This document shows, one piece after another, positions 35,404 to 43,596 of a DNA stretch of 64,000 nt. Position numbers and translations under genes: made by a program. The stretch spans positions 1,736,001-1,800,000 of the forward strand of contig NZ_CP122961.1 of the NCBI RefSeq assembly GCF_029854215.1, written 5' to 3'. Position 1 is the stretch's first letter, and each line of letters opens with the position of its first letter. The notes under the pieces are model-generated. The model did not search any database. It was not told the DNA's origin and worked only from the letters and a program-made list of their open reading frames with translations. The DNA is from Halomonas alkaliantarctica (GTDB taxonomy: Bacteria; Pseudomonadota; Gammaproteobacteria; Pseudomonadales; Halomonadaceae).

Positions 35404-35690
35404 GCTTTTATTCCATTGGCGATGACTATGTGTTGAGTTTGGAGACACACACATTCGATAAGCTTTGCAGGATATGTGCGATTTTGGCCGATTTCGACAC
35501 GGACTAACATCGGCCGACTTTTGTCAATATCAAACTTCTGTCTGTTCTGCCATTTGCAGGCGTCATCTACCGTATCGTTCAAAGCACAGACAATCGTGCA
35601 GGAATGCTACGTGGTAAGGGTAGTTTGTGCAGTGGATGGGGAGACTAGCCGACCCTTGCGGGCCGGCTGTGTCGGGGAAGGTCCCTAAGA
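35404..35690. other. Intergenic stretch with repeat copy 2
   Basis: Contains the second 25-bp repeat (35529-35553) and a short inverted sequence TTTTGGCCGAT...ATCGGCCGACTTTT at 35484-35524. No coding frame defended. Confidence 0.5.
35529..35553 (+). repeat. 25-bp direct repeat, copy 2
   Basis: ATCAAACTTCTGTCTGTTCT plus GCCAT, one mismatch to the copy at 30419-30443, same orientation. Confidence 0.7.
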
Positions 35691-36224
35691 TCAGCGAGCT
35701 ATGCGGGTACTGGCATCGGTAAAGCCGGAAAGCGAAATATCCAGGTCCATGCGTTCACCGCGTGGATCAATCATGCTGAGGGTTGCCGTACTGCCACTGC
35801 GGAGTTGCTGCAGCATCGACGCTTGAATGGGCGCGTCAGCACGGCACCCTTGCTCTTGGCAGACCTGATAGGGGAACTGTATTGGCTCACCGTTATCCAC
35901 ACTCAATTGCAAGCCCGCGGCCAGACGTACTCCCAACGGCACGAAGAAGCTCATCACGGGGTCATCGATCTGGGGCGGATAGTCGAGAATCACCTGCATC
36001 AAGGGCTGGTTGCTGCCAGGTTGAGTGATCAGTTGCGACATCGCACAAGGGGTCGGACCCCCGGCATTACGCTGGCAACGAACCTCCCAGTCCTGGAACG
36101 ACTCGGTGGTGACATTATTACCGGAAGCCGCCCCCGGTTGTTGTTGGCTGAAGGCATTGGTAGACAACACCAAGATCGATAATAGCCCTATCTTGCATAG
36201 GTTTTTAGTAAGATTGTGCGGCAT
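35691..36224 (-). CDS. IalB-family (invasion-associated locus B) periplasmic protein
   Basis: 177 residues. A signal peptide (GLLSILVLSTNAFSQQ) is followed by the family signature FQDWEVRCQRN, then PCAMSQLI, FFVPLGVRLAAGLQLSVDNG and CQEQGCRADAPI. The four cysteines are in the conserved positions for two disulfides. IalB proteins were named for Bartonella invasion, but relatives are common in free-living marine bacteria, where their role is unknown. AGGAGG lies in front of the ATG. Monocistronic. Confidence 0.88.
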   Translation of the reverse strand: MPHNLTKNLCKIGLLSILVLSTNAFSQQQPGAASGNNVTTESFQDWEVRCQRNAGGPTPCAMSQLITQPGSNQPLMQVILDYPPQIDDPVMSFFVPLGVRLAAGLQLSVDNGEPIQFPYQVCQEQGCRADAPIQASMLQQLRSGSTATLSMIDPRGERMDLDISLSGFTDASTRIAR

Positions 36225-36351
36225 TGGCGTAACCTCCTGTTGATTCGTTGATGGTGGATAATAACACTCACCATGCCTGCTTGTTCGCTTGAGGTCGAGC
36301 CCCTTGGTTTACGAAAGGGTAGTTGGGCGGCTCAACTCCGCTTGAACCGGT

Positions 36352-37107
36352 TTATTCGGTATCCGACAAGCTCTCTTCCATCTCTACCTGTCCGCGTCGC
36401 TGCATCCAGCGCATCACGATCCAGCACAGCGCTGCCCAGCTCGCCCCTGCTGTCCAGCCGGCAAGTACATCGGTCGGCCAATGGACGCCAAGATAAACGC
36501 GGCTCATGCCCACTAACAGCGTCAGCAATATCGCCAGTATCAGAAGGTAAGCCTTCAGCCTCAGCGCGGGCTGAACGAGGTTGAGTAGCGCAGCCAGGGT
36601 GAGGTAGGTCACGGCAGACATCATTGAGTGGCCGCTGGGAAAGCTCGCGGTGTAGACCATGGCTTCATGAGGCACGAGATCCGGGCGAGGGCGATCAAAG
36701 CCCATCTTCAACACGGTACTGAGTAGTATGCCGCCGGGCACTGCAATTGAGGCAAAGAGGGCGGCTCGATAGCGTCTGGCAAGTAACAAGTAACCCAGAG
36801 CGCCTAGCGTGATGAGGACCAGCACGCCGACACCGCCAAGCGCGGTAAAGTCCCGCCCCATTTCTTCGACCCAGCCCGGCCCGATTGGGTCGCTAAGATC
36901 CGCGGGGTTGCGAAGGGCGAGCAGCAGGCTCTCATCGACGCTCTGGGTGTCCCCCTCGGTGACTTCGTCGGCCAGTGCGACGAACCCCCAAACCCCGCCA
37001 GAAAGTACCGCGACGCATAACAGCATCGCTAGCTCGTAGCGGCCGAGCCGAGCCAGCAAGGAAACGCTATGGCGTCCAACCTGTCTAATTTTTCCATCGT
37101 GCTTCAT
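36352..37107 (-). CDS. PAP2-family membrane phosphatase
   Basis: 251 residues from ATG 37107 (AAAGGAG upstream; a TTG two codons earlier is less likely). The three phosphatase motifs are present: KMGFDRPRPD, SFPSGHSMMSA and SRVYLGVHWPTDVLAGW. Around them lie about six hydrophobic helices. Likely substrates are undecaprenyl pyrophosphate or phosphatidic/phosphatidylglycerol phosphate at the outer face of the inner membrane. Alone on its strand between the IalB gene and a regulator remnant. Confidence 0.9.
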   Translation of the reverse strand: MKHDGKIRQVGRHSVSLLARLGRYELAMLLCVAVLSGGVWGFVALADEVTEGDTQSVDESLLLALRNPADLSDPIGPGWVEEMGRDFTALGGVGVLVLITLGALGYLLLARRYRAALFASIAVPGGILLSTVLKMGFDRPRPDLVPHEAMVYTASFPSGHSMMSAVTYLTLAALLNLVQPALRLKAYLLILAILLTLLVGMSRVYLGVHWPTDVLAGWTAGASWAALCWIVMRWMQRRGQVEMEESLSDTE

Positions 37108-37169
37108 TGGCAACTCCTTTGCTTTGATCCTGAATTCAACTAATAAATGATACGCAACGCCGGTTCAAA

Positions 37170-37301
37170 GTGATTAGCGACGCGCTGGGAATGAGCCCGG
37201 TACACGTGAGTCGGACCTTCTCGATGCTGCCTAAAAGGGGGCCGGTGATCCGAGAACGCCAGCACGTGAAGTTGCCCGAACCGGGGCATTGGCGCGGCTA
37301 G
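37170..37301 (+). pseudogene. Remnant of a Crp/Fnr-family regulator (C-terminal HTH)
   Basis: A 43-codon in-frame stretch ending in TAG reads ISDALGMSPVHVSRTFSMLP, the recognition helix-turn-helix of Crp/Fnr regulators (compare the family form LGLTxVHVNRTLxxLR), followed by KRGPVIRERQHVKLP. No effector domain or start lies upstream, where the intact PAP2 gene begins on the other strand. This is the tail of a lost gene. Confidence 0.7.
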
Positions 37302-37387
37302 TCTAATTCAATAACAGCTACATCGATGAGCTATTATCTCCCTCATCTTCTGAACTATTAAGAGCGAGCCCATAAGCAGGATGGCTA

Positions 37388-37807
37388 TTACATTCGCTCT
37401 ATAAGCCGCAAAACCTCATGGTTTTGGGTCTTGGCGTTGGCATAGTAGATCGCTTGCATGAGCAGGTTGTCGGCGTCGTTGATGGCGATAGGGCTTGGCA
37501 CCAATAACGTAATGAGGTCGCGTCCAAGCTCATCAACATCAACTTCCACCGTGATGGCAGATTGTTGGCTGCTGGGCTGGCGAATAGCGTCGCGCAAATC
37601 CGTTAGGCTTCGCAGCGTGGTCAACAACCCAGTGACCACAATGGGGTCCGGCGTATAGTCAACGTCAGTCGGGGGATGATCATCCATCCCTAACGGGGGC
37701 AGCCCTCCATTCATCCGGGTTGCCGCTTCACGATATACGGCAATGGCCGTGTCGACGGCCTGGACAAACAACTGGCTATCGTCTGCGTTTAACGTTATTT
37801 GGGTCAT
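37388..37807 (-). CDS. Conserved-looking protein of unknown function
   Basis: 139 residues from ATG 37807 (AAGGTG upstream; GTG at 37816 is the alternative). No motif recognised. The protein is acidic, mostly helical by composition, with a proline-rich loop near residue 45 (GLPPLGMDDHPPTDVDYTPDP). No signal peptide or membrane helix. It stands alone on the minus strand between the Crp remnant and a coiled-coil gene. Confidence 0.6.
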   Translation of the reverse strand: MTQITLNADDSQLFVQAVDTAIAVYREAATRMNGGLPPLGMDDHPPTDVDYTPDPIVVTGLLTTLRSLTDLRDAIRQPSSQQSAITVEVDVDELGRDLITLLVPSPIAINDADNLLMQAIYYANAKTQNHEVLRLIERM

Positions 37808-37816
37808 GCGTCGCAC

Positions 37817-38139
37817 CTTTATTCAGCTTAGGGTGGTCCGGCAAGGTCAGACGTTCCTAGGAGGGTAGTCCCTAGACGGAACTTTGTCGCTACACTGCGT
37901 TGCTTGCTACTCCACTCGCAAGTCTAGTCGTGGTTACGTCACTGCATCGACCGATCTGAAAGGACTATTGCACATGCTAAGGCCAGTTATGCCAGTGACA
38001 TTGCATTTGTGCGACTGAACCCCTCCTAGCCGAATTGGCAACTTTCCTGCATATTAACAATGGGTCGGATGACTTCCCGCTGGCATACATACGTTAGCCA
38101 CCATAATAGCGATAGCGCTTAAGCAAGAGGGTTGCACCA
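37817..38139. other. Intergenic stretch
   Basis: An imperfect hairpin GTTCC-TAGG...CCTA-GACGGAAC occurs around 37851-37881. No gene seen. An AGAGGG box at the right end serves the next CDS. Confidence 0.4.
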
Positions 38140-38832
38140 ATGACAGGGACTAATAAGCCATCAACGTTGGGACTGTTACGCGATAACCGCGTAAAGGTGA
38201 TCTTGGTCATCGCGATTATTGCCGTGGTCTGGGCCGTGGTGGCACAGACCATTGCTGGGTCGCGTCAAGACAATTTGGAAGCACTCGAAACGCAACTGGC
38301 TGAAACCGAGCGTGAGCATCAGCAGATTCAGGCGCAGATGTCCGAGGTTGAAGCGGCGGAGCTGGACTTGGCAACATTGCAGCAGAGGATGAATGCCCTT
38401 GAGGCTGAACAAGCCGAGGCGGAAGCCGCGCTTGCTTCAACGCGCGCAGACATTGCCAATGCTGAAGAGGATTTGTCCGCGTTACGCGGTGAGAGTGAAA
38501 CCCGCGAGGAAGAAGTGGAAGCCCTCAATGAGCAGATAGACGAACGAGAGAGCCGCCTTGAAGAGCTGAATCAGACCTACGCCGAGGTAGAAAAAGAGAA
38601 AGAAGAGGCAGAAGCCGCCCGTGATGCTGCTCAACAGTCTCGTCAAGACGCAGAAGACGCACGCAGTGAGGCTGAAGCAAACCTTGAAGCGCTCAACACC
38701 GAGATTGAAGAGGCCAATTCCCAGCTTGCCGCAGTGGGTGAACAGGTAAGTGATTTAGAAGAAACGCGTGATGCGCTCACCATTGAAATCAACTCGCTCA
38801 GAGTGATGCGCGACGAAGCGCAAACGCCTTAA
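38140..38832 (+). CDS. Membrane-anchored coiled-coil protein
   Basis: 230 residues. One transmembrane helix near the N-terminus (VILVIAIIAVVWAVVAQTIAG, about 20-40) is followed by a nearly continuous Glu/Ala/Gln-rich coiled coil to the C-terminus (for example LEALETQLAETEREHQQ, EEANSQLAAVGEQVSDLEE). The topology is N-in with a long periplasmic rod. Function unknown; such proteins often span the periplasm or organise envelope complexes. The frame continues in register for 23 more codons after the TAA stop before a TAG at 38902, and the extension (LELRTELDDDRLFAAYDNN) looks like protein, so the stop may be a recent truncation. Confidence 0.75.
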   Translation: MTGTNKPSTLGLLRDNRVKVILVIAIIAVVWAVVAQTIAGSRQDNLEALETQLAETEREHQQIQAQMSEVEAAELDLATLQQRMNALEAEQAEAEAALASTRADIANAEEDLSALRGESETREEEVEALNEQIDERESRLEELNQTYAEVEKEKEEAEAARDAAQQSRQDAEDARSEAEANLEALNTEIEEANSQLAAVGEQVSDLEETRDALTIEINSLRVMRDEAQTP

Positions 38833-38986
38833 GGCTCGCTAGAGCTTCGTACCGAGTTGGATGATGATCGCCTGTTTGCGGCCTACGATAACAACCGGCG
38901 CTAGCGTTGATGAGCGCGACAAGCGCTATGGCTGCGAAGCGTCTTACACTCTACTGAACGTTTCTTAATCCAGGCGATACTATCCG

Positions 38987-39784
38987 ATGCATCGGCGATT
39001 TCTGTTACCTCTTTATCTCTTGGGCTTGCTGGTCTCGCTGGCTGGCTGCGGGGAAACGCCCACCGGGCGCTCCCAGCTGGCATTAGTGCCGAACTCGCTA
39101 ATGGCTGACATGGGGGAAGATACCTTTAATCAGCTACGCAATAGTCAGCCGCTCAATCGCGATACGCAGGCTAATCAATTGGTCCAGTGCGTGACCGAAA
39201 AAGTGGTGGCTGGCGCTGAGGAAAGTTACCCAGGGCTCGCTTTCCCCGAGCGCTGGGAAGTGGTCGTATTTGAAGATGCTTCCCCCAATGCGTTTGCTCT
39301 GCCCGGTGGACGCATCGGGGTGCATAGCGGCCTACTGCGAGTGGCTGAGACGCCAGCCCAGCTAGCGGCGGTGATTGGGCACGAGGTGGGGCATGTGTTG
39401 GCGGACCATGGCAATGAGCGGCTTACCCAGCAACTTGGCATTAAAGCCGTGTTATTGGTGGTGGGGTTATTAGGGGAAGAGGAGTTTGGCAACCAGCAAT
39501 TGATGCAGGCCTTGGGTATTGGTGCCCAGTTGGGCATTAGCCTGCCTTTCAGCCGTACCCATGAGGAAGAGGCCGATTTGATGGGCCTCGAGATTATGGC
39601 CCGTGCGGGATTTGACCCGCAGCAGAGCGTGACCCTGTGGCGCAACATGGCTGCTGCCGGTGGTAGTCAGCCGCCTGAATTTCTCTCTACGCACCCCGCC
39701 CATGACTCTCGCATTCGCGCATTACAGCAAGGGTTGGAAAAGGCCACGACCACCTATCGCACGGTAACGCCTGCGGAATGTTGA
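38987..39784 (+). CDS. M48-family metalloprotease lipoprotein
   Basis: 265 residues. A lipoprotein signal (LLGLLVSLAGCGETP) gives a mature N-terminal cysteine. The zinc site is IGHEVGHVLADHG (HExxH) with the third ligand in THEEEADLMGLEIMARAGF, and the upstream ANAFALPGGRIGVHSGLL is the family's substrate groove region. This is the LoiP/BepA/YggG-like outer-membrane quality-control protease group without the TPR domain. No clear operon partner; DUF2784 gene follows after 77 bases. Confidence 0.93.
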   Translation: MHRRFLLPLYLLGLLVSLAGCGETPTGRSQLALVPNSLMADMGEDTFNQLRNSQPLNRDTQANQLVQCVTEKVVAGAEESYPGLAFPERWEVVVFEDASPNAFALPGGRIGVHSGLLRVAETPAQLAAVIGHEVGHVLADHGNERLTQQLGIKAVLLVVGLLGEEEFGNQQLMQALGIGAQLGISLPFSRTHEEEADLMGLEIMARAGFDPQQSVTLWRNMAAAGGSQPPEFLSTHPAHDSRIRALQQGLEKATTTYRTVTPAEC

Positions 39785-39861
39785 GGTGAGTGGCATCTCG
39801 TTGCTGATAAAATAACGAGAATTGCCACGGTACACGCTCCGACGGTAGGTGATCGCTCCCG

Positions 39862-40263
39862 ATGCCCCCATCTCTGCTCATCCTGCTCGCCGACGCACTC
39901 TTAATTCTCCACGTACTGTTTGTGGCCTTCGTGGTATTGGGCTTATTCGCTGTGTATGTGGGCTATTTCCTGAACTGGCAGTGGGTGCGCAATCGAGCGT
40001 TCCGCATCGTGCACCTGTGTGCCATTGGCTATGTGGTGGTTCAGGCCTGGTTGGGCGTGGTTTGCCCGTTAACCAACTGGGAAATGGCGCTAAGGGCTAA
40101 GGCGGGAACCGCTACCTATTCGGGCTCGTTTATTCAGCATTGGCTGCAGAGCCTGCTTTATTACAGCGCTCCTGAGTGGGTGTTTATCGTGGTTTACACC
40201 CTGTTCGGCACCTTAGTGTTGGCAAGCTGGTTTGTGGTGAAGCCTCGTCAGCGCGCTCCCTAG
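39862..40263 (+). CDS. DUF2784-family membrane protein
   Basis: 133 residues with about four membrane helices. The pattern LLADALLILHVLFVAFVVLG, RNRAFRIVHLCAIGYVVVQAWLGVVCPLTNWE and the terminal PEWVFIVVYTLFGTLVLASW fit the DUF2784 family, whose function is unknown. AGGTGA precedes the ATG. Confidence 0.85.
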   Translation: MPPSLLILLADALLILHVLFVAFVVLGLFAVYVGYFLNWQWVRNRAFRIVHLCAIGYVVVQAWLGVVCPLTNWEMALRAKAGTATYSGSFIQHWLQSLLYYSAPEWVFIVVYTLFGTLVLASWFVVKPRQRAP

Positions 40264-40315
40264 AATAGGGTGTGTACTAAACTTGGCATAACTTACCGTG
40301 ATTGGGAGCAAACCC

Positions 40316-41692
40316 ATGCGGCACCTATACCTGATGCGCCACGCCAAGGCCAAACAGCCCAGCGGTGATATGACCGATCATGAACGGCCACTACGGAAGC
40401 GAGGTAAGCATCAGGCCGCTGCCATGGCGCCTGTACTTCATCGCTGGCAGGCGTTGGAAGGGGAGGTTTACGTCAGCACGGCGGTTCGCACCAGGAAGAC
40501 CTTCGATAAGAACCTAAAGCAGCTACCTGAAGCTAATTTGGCCAAACATGTTCACTTCGATAAAGCCCTTTACACCTTCGATGGCGAAGCGCTACTGGCG
40601 TGGCTCAAAACTCTGCCCAACAAGGCCAATAGCGTATTGGTGATTGGCCACAATCCCGCCTTGCTCGATCTAGCCCGTTGGCTCTGCGAAGAGGCACCTG
40701 ACGCGCTGCCGACCGGCAGCATGCTGCATTTCTCCCTGCCAAATACTCCGTGGGCAGCCATGGAGCGGGGCTGTGCTGAGTTAGTGGATAGCCTGACACC
40801 CAAGGAAGCCAGCTATCCATTTTTCCAGCGCCTTGATGCCCCGAAGCCGCCTGACAAGTGCAACGCTGAGACGGCCAACCATATTCGTAATCAGTTGGAG
40901 CAACAATATCTGACCGTCAGGGCTTTAGAGGCTGGGGTCATCGCGGGCGTCGATCCTGAATTTTTGCATCAGTACCGCGTTAATCTGCGCCGCAGCCGAG
41001 CCGTTGGCGAAGCGGTACTATCTACCACCAAGGTCCCTGGCCTTAAGAAGATGCTTAAGCGGCTCAAGCATCGAGCGAACGCCACCAGTGACCTCCGCGA
41101 CCTTGATGTGTTTCTGAAACACCTGAGCAAGTCTCCACCTCAGCTTTCAGCGCGCGCTCGCCAGGGCCTTAAGCAATGGCTACAGGGCTGTCGGCAGGAG
41201 CAGCATAAAGCACTGTGCCAGCAGCTAAACTCGCCGGAGTACGCCGAAGAGTTGCAGGGCTGGCAGACCTTTCTTGCTTCCAATGACTTTGGGAAGGCGC
41301 TCTCTAAGCTCACGCCAAAGCGTATCAATACGGTGTTGAGCGAGCGCATAGCTGGCCACGATAACGATCTGGCAGCCCTCTCGTTGGACGCCGGTGATAC
41401 TCCCTTTCATACGCTGCGCAAACGCGTAAAACGCATCCGCTACCTGGCCGATCTCAACCCAGCAACTACCCCGCTATTTCTATCCGAATTGAAGCGTCGC
41501 CAGAGCCTGCTTGGTAACTATCAAGACCTGTGTACGCGTCAGGCCTGGATTGAGGCCTTCGCTGAAAGCCTCGATAGCGATGCACAGCAGAAGCAGGAGT
41601 GCGAGGCATGGCGCGCCTCTATAGAGGTGAAGAAGCAGCGTCTTCGCGAAGATGTATTGGCGTTAACACCGCTGGCTGATGTTAAGACGTAA
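40316..41692 (+). CDS. SixA-like histidine phosphatase fused to a CHAD domain
   Basis: 458 residues from ATG 40316 behind GGGAGC (an ATG 18 bases earlier lacks homology). The first ~165 residues are a SixA-type phosphohistidine phosphatase: YLMRHAKAKQPSGDMTDHERPL with the phospho-accepting His, and SVLVIGHNPALLDLARWL with the second His. The last ~270 residues are a CHAD domain (EFLHQYRVNLRRSRAVGEAVL, TPFHTLRKRVKRIRYLADL), helical with conserved His/Arg/Lys that bind polyphosphate. The two are usually separate genes; the fusion suggests dephosphorylation linked to polyphosphate or to histidine phosphorelay control. Confidence 0.88.
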   Translation: MRHLYLMRHAKAKQPSGDMTDHERPLRKRGKHQAAAMAPVLHRWQALEGEVYVSTAVRTRKTFDKNLKQLPEANLAKHVHFDKALYTFDGEALLAWLKTLPNKANSVLVIGHNPALLDLARWLCEEAPDALPTGSMLHFSLPNTPWAAMERGCAELVDSLTPKEASYPFFQRLDAPKPPDKCNAETANHIRNQLEQQYLTVRALEAGVIAGVDPEFLHQYRVNLRRSRAVGEAVLSTTKVPGLKKMLKRLKHRANATSDLRDLDVFLKHLSKSPPQLSARARQGLKQWLQGCRQEQHKALCQQLNSPEYAEELQGWQTFLASNDFGKALSKLTPKRINTVLSERIAGHDNDLAALSLDAGDTPFHTLRKRVKRIRYLADLNPATTPLFLSELKRRQSLLGNYQDLCTRQAWIEAFAESLDSDAQQKQECEAWRASIEVKKQRLREDVLALTPLADVKT

Positions 41693-41875
41693 CCTTTAAG
41701 ACGTCACACGTATTGATTAATAGCCTAAACGGTTCGCAATCCATCTGGCGAAGCGCATTAGGTGAATTAAGCTGAAATCATGGGTGTGGCATAGTCAGGC
41801 ATGCTTTCTCTCGTATGGTGTCTATGATTCAGCTATCCCATATCGCTAAACAGCTAAACGAAAAGGAAGTCTACG

Positions 41876-43183
41876 ATGGCGAAAAAACCGATAGGTAATG
41901 GAAACGGCAGCACACCAGCGGGTGAGTCACTCGCCACTGTCTCATGTGGCATCGAAAAATTGCTATTGGCAGCCCTAGAGCGTGGCGGCAGTTGCCTGGA
42001 AACCGGGCGATTTCTGGTTAGCTATCGTGAGGGGCGAGTGGAAGAGGGGATTAAATACCTTAAAGCTCAGAACTTTCGCGTGGCCGATGCGCGGGACTTC
42101 ACTGACCAAGCCGTTAGCCTGGAGGATTCTGGTGACGCTGAGGCAATGGTATTTCCAGAGCTTGGCGTGGCCCTGGTAGGCGGCGATGCTCTACAGCAGC
42201 ACGGCCTTAGTGCGCTGGGTAAGGTCGCCGCGGATAGCCCCATCGAAATTATTGAGCCAGAGTATTTCGCCTTTTCTGAAAATTCTGAATATCTGCGGGG
42301 TTTTTTGCGGGCAGCCAGCACTATCGCCCGTGACCTGGGCGTTGAGCTGGATGAGGGCGAAGAGAACCTTGAAAAGGACGCCCTTCGGTCAACTTGGGGG
42401 TTAAACCGCTGCAAAGTGCCGCAAAGTAGCTGGAGCGGTGCGGGTATAAAAGTTGCCGTGTTGGATACCGGGATGGATCTAGGTCACCCGGATTTTGAGG
42501 GAAGGGAGCTCGTAACCCGCTCATTCGTCGGGGAGCCGGTTCAGGATATCAACGGCCACGGAACACACTGTATCGGCACGGCCTGTGGCCCCCAATCACC
42601 CGGCGGCAACACGCCCCGTTACGGGGTCGCGTATGAAGCGCAGGTCTTCGTCGGCAAGGTACTGACCAACTCGGGCAGCAGTACCGGGGCGGGTGTGCTC
42701 GCTGGCCTGAACTGGGCCATCGCCAACCGGTGTGAAGTAATCTCGATGTCGCTTGGCAGCCAGAGCCCTGTGCAGGCCGCTTACACCCATGCTGGTGAAG
42801 CGGCACTGCGTAATGGGTGCCTCGTTATCGCTGCGGCAGGTAATTCAGCAACCAATACAGGGGCGCCTGCCAACTCGCCTACCGTAATGTCGGTGGCATC
42901 TTTGGATCCGAACCTGAACCCCTCCAGCTTTTCCAATCATGGCAAGATTGAGATTGCCGCGCCTGGGCGCGATATTTTCTCCTCATGGCCCCGGCCCACT
43001 CGCCATAAGACGATTAGTGGCACCAGCATGGCGGCACCACATGTGGCAGGCTGCGCGGCACTGTGGGCGCAATCTGATGCCTCATTGAGGGGAAGGAAAC
43101 TCTGGGAGCAACTGGTGGCTTCGGTGCAAGAGCTGCCATCACCGGAATCCGACGTGGGAGCAGGGTTAGTGCAAGCTCCCTGA
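41876..43183 (+). CDS. S8-family subtilisin-like serine protease
   Basis: 435 residues. The triad is D197 (VAVLDTGMDLGHPDF), H228 (NGHGTHCIGTACG) and S384 (SGTSMAAPHVAGCAALW); N323 in AAGNSA forms the oxyanion hole. Residues about 45-135 resemble an I9-type inhibitory prodomain (RFLVSYREGRVEEGIKYLK ... SPIEIIEPEYFAF). There is no signal peptide, so it is either cytosolic or leaves by another route. AAGGAAG precedes the ATG. The next gene, 68 bases on, encodes a second small prodomain-like protein. Confidence 0.92.
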   Translation: MAKKPIGNGNGSTPAGESLATVSCGIEKLLLAALERGGSCLETGRFLVSYREGRVEEGIKYLKAQNFRVADARDFTDQAVSLEDSGDAEAMVFPELGVALVGGDALQQHGLSALGKVAADSPIEIIEPEYFAFSENSEYLRGFLRAASTIARDLGVELDEGEENLEKDALRSTWGLNRCKVPQSSWSGAGIKVAVLDTGMDLGHPDFEGRELVTRSFVGEPVQDINGHGTHCIGTACGPQSPGGNTPRYGVAYEAQVFVGKVLTNSGSSTGAGVLAGLNWAIANRCEVISMSLGSQSPVQAAYTHAGEAALRNGCLVIAAAGNSATNTGAPANSPTVMSVASLDPNLNPSSFSNHGKIEIAAPGRDIFSSWPRPTRHKTISGTSMAAPHVAGCAALWAQSDASLRGRKLWEQLVASVQELPSPESDVGAGLVQAP

Positions 43184-43251
43184 TGCTGGACGCGCGCTGG
43201 GCAGGCGCTCATTTCAGGCGTCCCCGTGCACTTACTATGGAGATATGCCAG

Positions 43252-43491
43252 ATGCCAACGGTAGCGCTATGGTTGATCACTATTTCCAGCGATCAACCAA
43301 TAAATGAAATGGCAACGCGCCTCAGCGCTGAAGGGTTAACCATCCAGGAGGTGCTGGAGGAGATTGGCTGTATTACCGGCTCGGCTGACGATGCCACGGC
43401 GGAACGGCTGAAAAAGATCAAAGGCGTAGTGGATATAGCGCCTGATATGCAGATCGATATGGGGCCACCGGGCTCTGAGGAAACTTGGTAA
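43252..43491 (+). CDS. Small prodomain-like protein paired with the subtilase
   Basis: 79 residues from ATG 43252, with GGAGAT 8 bases upstream; the frame is open to 43183 but the extension is not protein-like. The sequence INEMATRLSAEGLTIQEVLE, IGCITGSADD, RLKKIKGVVDIAPDMQIDM has the beta-alpha-beta-beta-alpha-beta rhythm of free-standing I9-like subtilase inhibitors/chaperones, which are often found just after S8 proteases and sometimes misnamed ketohydroxyglutarate aldolase. Likely role: fold and inhibit the upstream protease in trans. Confidence 0.72.
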   Translation: MPTVALWLITISSDQPINEMATRLSAEGLTIQEVLEEIGCITGSADDATAERLKKIKGVVDIAPDMQIDMGPPGSEETW

Positions 43492-43596
43492 GCACCATTA
43501 ATATTTCGCTCGGTGTTATGTGAATCATGGCTTCAATAGAGAAGTGACATGACGATCCCCGCTAAGAACACCATTTGGCGGTTTAACTAGGGCATT

